From Haloarcula litorea (lineage in GTDB: Archaea; Halobacteriota; Halobacteria; Halobacteriales; Haloarculaceae): a stretch of 64,000 bases of DNA. The notes under the pieces were generated by a model that had not been told where the DNA came from, ran no database searches, and was given only the letters and a program-made list of their open reading frames with translations. The position numbers were made by a program, and so were the translations under genes. The stretch lies in the NCBI RefSeq assembly GCF_029338195.1, contig NZ_CP119779.1, forward strand, positions 620,001-684,000, in the 5' to 3' direction. Positions 60,450-64,000 of the stretch are shown piece after piece. Within the stretch, counting starts at the first letter, position 1; each line of letters begins with the position of its first letter.

Positions 60450-60749
60450 TCACTCGGGACCGTCCGGTTCGACCTCGACCCAACCGGCCATCCCGACCCG
60501 GACCAGCGTCCCGTCGTACGCGAACGACACCACGACGGAGTCGTCCCCGCGGAGCGCGTTGAGCGCGGCCACGTCGACGTGGGTCGCGAGCGACGGCAGG
60601 TCGGTCGGGTCCCGATCGCGCACGATGCCGACCGTCCGGGTCACGACCACGCTCGGCTTGAGCGCGTCGAAGTCGGTCTCGACGCGGTAACACTCCGCCT
60701 CGGGGTCGTACTCGACGGACGGCGGCCCGTCGTCCGAGGAGTCACTCAT
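60450..60749 (-). CDS. HalOD1 output-domain protein
   Basis: 99 residues. A short acidic lead (MSDSSDDGPPSVEYDPEAECYRV) is followed by the HalOD1 domain: VVVTRTVGIVRDRDPTDLPSLATHVDVAALNAL, DDSVVVSFAYDGTLVRVGMAGWVEV. HalOD1 is a haloarchaeal output domain seen in signal transduction proteins, often alone in short proteins like this; its action is unknown. ATG 60747-60749 overlaps the stop of the Lrp-family gene by 4 bp, so they form an operon. Confidence 0.82.
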   Translation of the reverse strand: MSDSSDDGPPSVEYDPEAECYRVETDFDALKPSVVVTRTVGIVRDRDPTDLPSLATHVDVAALNALRGDDSVVVSFAYDGTLVRVGMAGWVEVEPDGPE

Positions 60750-61222
60750 CCCTCGTCGCCGTCGGCGATCCCCGACCCGAAGTGATTGAACGGCTGGGTG
60801 TAGCTCTCCTTGATGATCTTCGTGTTCACGACGTCGAGCCCGATCCGCGTCAGTTCGTCCGTGATCCGGGCGACGTCGTCGGACGTCGTCCCGACGGCCT
60901 CGATCTGGATGTTCTCCTGGCCGTTCAGGACCTCCCGCACGGCGATGACCCCGCCGACGTCGAGCGCCGCCTCGGCGAGTTCCTCCCGCTGTGGGTTCGG
61001 CGCGCTACAGATGATCTGGACGTACAGCTGAAACCCCGCCCGGTCGTAGTCCACGATCGGTTGGTAGCCGCGGACGACCCCCTCCGACTCGAGCCGTTCA
61101 ATCCGGTTTCGAACCGTGCTGGCGGAGACGTCGACGTGCTCGGCCATCTCCTGTATCGTGAGGTCGCGGGCGTCCCGCTGGAGGAGAAAGAGGATGCCCT
61201 TGTCGATGTCGTCTAGGTCCAT
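60746..61222 (-). CDS. Lrp/AsnC family transcriptional regulator
   Basis: 158 residues. An N-terminal winged helix (MDLDDIDKGILFLLQRDARDLTIQEMAEHVDVSASTVRNRIERLESEGVV; residues 1-50 in outline) precedes a RAM ligand-binding domain (VREVLNGQENIQIEAVGTTSDDVARITDELTRIGLDVVNTKIIKESYT). The dimer may bind amino acids or other small ligands. ATG at 61220-61222; a GTG two codons upstream is possible. A TATA-like element on the minus strand at 61244-61256 gives a leaderless transcript. Autoregulation is common in the family; no palindrome was seen. Confidence 0.9.
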   Translation of the reverse strand: MDLDDIDKGILFLLQRDARDLTIQEMAEHVDVSASTVRNRIERLESEGVVRGYQPIVDYDRAGFQLYVQIICSAPNPQREELAEAALDVGGVIAVREVLNGQENIQIEAVGTTSDDVARITDELTRIGLDVVNTKIIKESYTQPFNHFGSGIADGDEG

Positions 61223-61243
61223 ACCCACCCAACGACGAGTTCG

Positions 61244-61256
61244 TATTTTATTTTTT
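61244..61256 (-). promoter_or_regulatory. TATA-like element of the Lrp-HalOD1 operon
   Basis: AAAAAATAAAATA on the minus strand, centred about 28 bases before the ATG at 61222, the expected place for a leaderless archaeal transcript. Confidence 0.6.
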
Positions 61257-61475
61257 CTAATCTACACGATCTATATTCGTCATACATTCGTATTTCGTTA
61301 TCTGACTGCGGATATCGCAAACGTATAAACGATTTGTCCCTCTCGGCCGAGTCGTCCCTCGATCGGCCTTGACGTCCCTGCTCGTCGCGGACTGCGGCGG
61401 GACGGGGCTGATCGGGGAACGGCGAGCGACCACGAACGGATCAGCGTCGCTCGCCGGTCGGAACCGAGTGAAGAA

Positions 61476-61548
61476 TGGGCCGGCGCGAATTCGAATCGCG
61501 GTTACGGCCACCCGAAGGCCGAAGGATACCAGGCTACCCCACCGGCCC
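61476..61548 (-). tRNA. tRNA-Pro (anticodon CGG)
   Basis: 73 bases. Acceptor arms GGGCCGG and CCGGCCC with discriminator A; D arm GGGTAGCCTGGTATCC; anticodon arm CGGCC-TTCGGGT-GGCCG, so the anticodon is CGG (proline, CCG codons); T arm CGCGA-TTCGAAT-TCGCG. No intron and no encoded CCA. G15 in the D loop is the usual archaeosine site. Confidence 0.92.
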
Positions 61549-61635
61549 GTGCGATAGCAACAGGAGCAAGGGGGAGGGGCGGTTTAACGGTTGCGAATCG
61601 GTAGGGGCTTGCGGGACCGCCCCCGACCGCGACGT

Positions 61636-62091
61636 ATGGAGGTCCGAGACGAACGACTCCCGGAAGCGACGTTCGCGACCTGTCTGGAGAACATGCCCCA
61701 GCCCTGTGTCGACCTCGTCGTCGCGTCCGGGGACGGCGTCCTGCTGACGCGCCGGCAGAACGAGCCCGCGAAAGGCGAGTGGTTCTGGCCCGGCAGCCGC
61801 CTCTACAAGGGCGAACGCCTGGACGACGCGGCCCACCGGGTCGCCGAAGAGGAGCTGGGACTGGCCCCGGTCGAGGTCGAACGCCTCGGCGTCAGCGAAC
61901 ACTTCTGGGACACCGCGTCCGTCGACGGCGTCGACTCGCGGCACACGATACCCGTCGTCTACTGGGTGGAACCGGTTGGCGACCAGTCGGTGACGCTGGA
62001 CGAGCAACACGACGAGAGCCGCGTCGTCACCGAGCCGCCGGCCGACGCCAACGAGTACGTCGTGGAGTACTTCGAGCGGTTCGACCTGTGA
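61636..62091 (+). CDS. Nudix hydrolase, GDP-mannose mannosyl hydrolase-like
   Basis: 151 residues. After a helical start (EVRDERLPEATFATCLENMPQPCVDLVVA) come the GDP-mannose-hydrolase-like LLTRRQNEPAKGEWFWPGSRLYKGERLDDAAHRVAEEELGL (about 35-75). The GMM-type features are the R-x-N-x-P-A-x-G-x-W-x-x-PG-x-R block and a Nudix box with its typical deletion (RVAEEELG). It may remove or recycle a nucleotide sugar. It stands next to sugar-nucleotide enzymes, which supports that assignment. Confidence 0.82.
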   Translation: MEVRDERLPEATFATCLENMPQPCVDLVVASGDGVLLTRRQNEPAKGEWFWPGSRLYKGERLDDAAHRVAEEELGLAPVEVERLGVSEHFWDTASVDGVDSRHTIPVVYWVEPVGDQSVTLDEQHDESRVVTEPPADANEYVVEYFERFDL

Positions 62092-62141
62092 CGGGACAGA
62101 AGATATTTACCCGAGGACAGTTACTCACGAGCTGAGTAACT

Positions 62142-63323
62142 ATGAGCGTCCTCGTCACCGGCGGCGACGGCTACCTCGGGTGGCCGACCGCCCTGCGCAT
62201 CGCGAACCGAACCGACGACCGCGTGCTCCTGGTGGACAACTTCGGTCGCCGCGACTGGGTCGAGGAGGTCGGCGCGACCAGCGCCACGCCCGTCGCCGAC
62301 CCCGAGGAGCGCATCGCCGCCGCCGGGGAGACACACGGGGTCCACAACCTCTCGTTCGTCGAGGGCGACCTCACCGAGCGGAGCTTCGTCGACGAGCTCC
62401 TGCAGGTCCACGAGCCCCACACCGTCGTCCACACGGCCGCCCAACCCTCCGCGCCGTACTCCCAGATCAACGGCGAGCGGGCCAACTTCACGCAGCACAA
62501 CAACATGCAGGCCACCCGCAACCTCGTCTGGGGGCTGGAGGAGAACGGGATGACCGACACGCACCTGATCGAGACGACGACGACGGGCGTCTACGGCGCG
62601 CCGGAGTTCCCCATCCCCGAGGGCGGCGCGACGATGGAGAACGACGGCGAGCGCGACGACGTCCCCTTCCCCGCGATGGCGGGCTCGTGGTACCACCTGA
62701 CCAAGTCCCACGACGCCGCGAACCTCCGCCTGGGCCACCAGCAGTTCGACATCCCGATCTCGGACGTGCGGACGGCCATCGTCTACGGCACCGAGACCGA
62801 GGAGACCCGCGCCGACGACCGCCTCAAGACGCGGTTCGACTTCGACTACTACTTCGGCACGGTCGCGCATCGCTTCGCGGCCCAGGCCGTCGCCGGCTAC
62901 CCCGTGACGGTGTACGGCAAGGGCGAGCAGCGCAAGCCGTTCGTCTCGCTGGAGGACGCCGTCGAGGGGCTCGCCCAGTTGGCCCTCGGTGACCCCGACG
63001 ACCGGCCCGACGGGCTGACGGTGTACAATCAGGTCACGCGCGCCATCAGCATCGTCGAGATCGCCGAGACCATCGCCGACGTGGGAAGCGAGTTCGAGCT
63101 CGACGTCGCCGTCGAGCACTTCGAGAACCCCCGCGACGAGGACGAGACCCACAAGATGGAGATCGAGAACGACCGCTACGCCGACCTCATCGGCGGGCAG
63201 GACCAGACCTTCGAGGCCGGCGTCCGGGACATCTTCGAGACGCTGACCCGCTACGCCGACACCATCGAGGCCCACGAGGACCGGTTCCTGCCGGGCGTCC
63301 TGGAAGACGAGACCGACGGATGA
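62142..63323 (+). CDS. UDP-sulfoquinovose synthase (SQD1/Agl3-like)
   Basis: 393 residues, an extended SDR. NAD loop VLVTGGDGYLGWPTALRIAN (residues 3-22) has the GGDGYxGW of SQD1. Further SQD1 blocks: AAQPSAPYSQINGERANFTQHNNMQATRNL (about 103-132), ETTTTGVYGAPEFPIPEG with catalytic Thr, and FPAMAGSWYHLTKSHDA (Tyr-x3-Lys at about 186-190), and VTVYGKGEQRKPFV. It makes UDP-sulfoquinovose from UDP-glucose and sulfite, for sulfolipid or N-glycan sugars. Stop overlaps the next gene's ATG (TGATG-type). Confidence 0.88.
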   Translation: MSVLVTGGDGYLGWPTALRIANRTDDRVLLVDNFGRRDWVEEVGATSATPVADPEERIAAAGETHGVHNLSFVEGDLTERSFVDELLQVHEPHTVVHTAAQPSAPYSQINGERANFTQHNNMQATRNLVWGLEENGMTDTHLIETTTTGVYGAPEFPIPEGGATMENDGERDDVPFPAMAGSWYHLTKSHDAANLRLGHQQFDIPISDVRTAIVYGTETEETRADDRLKTRFDFDYYFGTVAHRFAAQAVAGYPVTVYGKGEQRKPFVSLEDAVEGLAQLALGDPDDRPDGLTVYNQVTRAISIVEIAETIADVGSEFELDVAVEHFENPRDEDETHKMEIENDRYADLIGGQDQTFEAGVRDIFETLTRYADTIEAHEDRFLPGVLEDETDG

Positions 63324-64000
63324 CGGCCGACGTCCTCGTCACGGGCGGCTGTGGCTACATCGGCAGCGACCTGATCCCCCGCCTGCAGCGCGACGACGCG
63401 GTGGGCGAGGTCGTCGTCCTCGACAGCCTCGCCTCGGGGTCGCCGCGGGCCCTGCTGGGTGCCGTCGACGACAACCTCGAGTTCCGGCGGGGCGACGTCC
63501 GCGAGTACGGCGACGTCGAGAGCGCGATGCGCGGGGTCGACACGGTCATCCACCTCGCCGCGATCACCGGGGCCGACAGCACCCACGACCGCCGCGCGGA
63601 GACCTTCGCCGTCAACTACGACGGCACGGAGAACGTCCTGAAGGCCGCCGGCAAGCTCGGCGTCGAGACCGTCGTCTTCGCCTCCTCGTGTAACGTCTAC
63701 GGCCGCGCGACCAGCACGGACATCGACGAGACGGTCGACCCCGACCCCATCAACCCCTACGCCGAGACGAAGCTCCAGTCCGAGACGCTGCTGGCCGACT
63801 ACTGCGCGGAGTTCGGGATGGACGGGACCGCCCTGCGGATGGCGACGAACTTCGGCTACTCGCCTGGCGTCCGCTTCAACCTCGTGGTGAACTACTTCGT
63901 GTTCCGCGCGCTGACCGGCCGCACGCTGACGGTCTACGGCGACGGCTCGAACTGGCGGCCGTTCGTCCACGTCTCCGACGCCGCCCGGGCGTACGAACAC
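63320..64000 (+). CDS. NAD-dependent sugar-nucleotide epimerase/dehydratase (partial, runs off the right edge)
   Basis: 227 residues visible. Extended SDR: VLVTGGCGYIGSDLIPRLQR (residues 5-24), VDTVIHLAAITGADSTHDRR (about 74-93), catalytic Tyr-x3-Lys in NPYAETKLQSETLL (about 146-159), ASSCNVYG (about 115) and RMATNFGYSPGVRFNLVVNYFV. Similar to UDP-glucose 4-epimerase and dTDP-glucose dehydratase relatives. ATG at 63320 overlaps the UDP-sulfoquinovose synthase stop, so they are co-translated. Substrate unknown. Confidence 0.88.
   Translation, partial: MTADVLVTGGCGYIGSDLIPRLQRDDAVGEVVVLDSLASGSPRALLGAVDDNLEFRRGDVREYGDVESAMRGVDTVIHLAAITGADSTHDRRAETFAVNYDGTENVLKAAGKLGVETVVFASSCNVYGRATSTDIDETVDPDPINPYAETKLQSETLLADYCAEFGMDGTALRMATNFGYSPGVRFNLVVNYFVFRALTGRTLTVYGDGSNWRPFVHVSDAARAYEH

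Overview
The window looks like a chromosomal segment of an extremely halophilic archaeon (class Halobacteria). GC content is very high, predicted proteins are strongly acidic, and many genes begin with GTG or ATG close behind a TATA-like element, as expected for leaderless transcripts. Diagnostic genes include PGF-CTERM S-layer glycoprotein, archaeosine synthase, TrmY, HalOD1, CofG/CofH, GTP cyclohydrolase III and Tat lipoproteins. The S-layer signal peptide and the general gene content remind me of the Haloarcula group, but I cannot fix the genus from this window. No replication origin, rRNA or CRISPR array was seen; there is one tRNA and one insertion sequence.

Layout. 1-7.4 kb: partial MDR dehydrogenase, MoaB, a Tat-exported beta-propeller protein, an aldo-keto reductase, an MBL-fold hydrolase, and the operon pyrG-guaAB-small Rossmann protein. 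7.5-11.9 kb: a membrane-associated cluster in which two paralogous four-helix membrane proteins bracket an alpha/beta hydrolase, a small membrane protein, PspA and the relic of an SLC13-type permease. 12-28 kb: housekeeping genes (thrS, cofG/cofH, nadE, purC, purU, purS, purQ, a Ca2+/cation antiporter), interleaved with a scattered set of KaiC/RecA-like regulatory ATPases or pseudo-ATPases and a pseudo-receiver-GAF protein. 28-37 kb: tRNA archaeosine genes (RaSEA and ArcS), a PQQ-type propeller lipoprotein, VanZ, an SDR under an operator-like palindrome, GNAT, PAP2 and small membrane proteins.

37-44 kb holds a tight six-gene minus-strand operon joining GTP cyclohydrolase III, a PTPS/QueD-like enzyme whose catalytic Cys is replaced by Glu, a zinc-less MDR dehydrogenase, a CDP-alcohol phosphatidyltransferase, a Gfo/Idh/MocA protein fused to a degenerate aldo-keto reductase domain, and a methyltransferase, with a divergent GT4 glycosyltransferase. 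This is my best candidate for an uncharacterised pathway. 44.7-49.4 kb is a capC-capB-capA poly-gamma-glutamate type operon in which CapC is internally duplicated. 49.4-55.8 kb: ACT protein, TgtA (the first archaeosine step), a VapBC-like toxin-antitoxin pair with palindromic operator, Nudix hydrolase, a large Tat lipoprotein and TrmY.

55.8-64 kb: a compact IS6-family element with its target duplication, a structured intergenic segment that may encode a small RNA, the main S-layer glycoprotein with strong TATA box and long leader, a HalOD1-Lrp pair, tRNA-Pro(CGG), and the beginning of a sugar-nucleotide cluster (GDP-mannose-hydrolase-like Nudix, UDP-sulfoquinovose synthase, NAD-dependent epimerase) that probably feeds surface glycan or sulfolipid synthesis. 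Cell-surface functions (S-layer, polyglutamate, sugar nucleotides) and tRNA modification (TgtA, ArcS, RaSEA, TrmY) are the two recurring themes.
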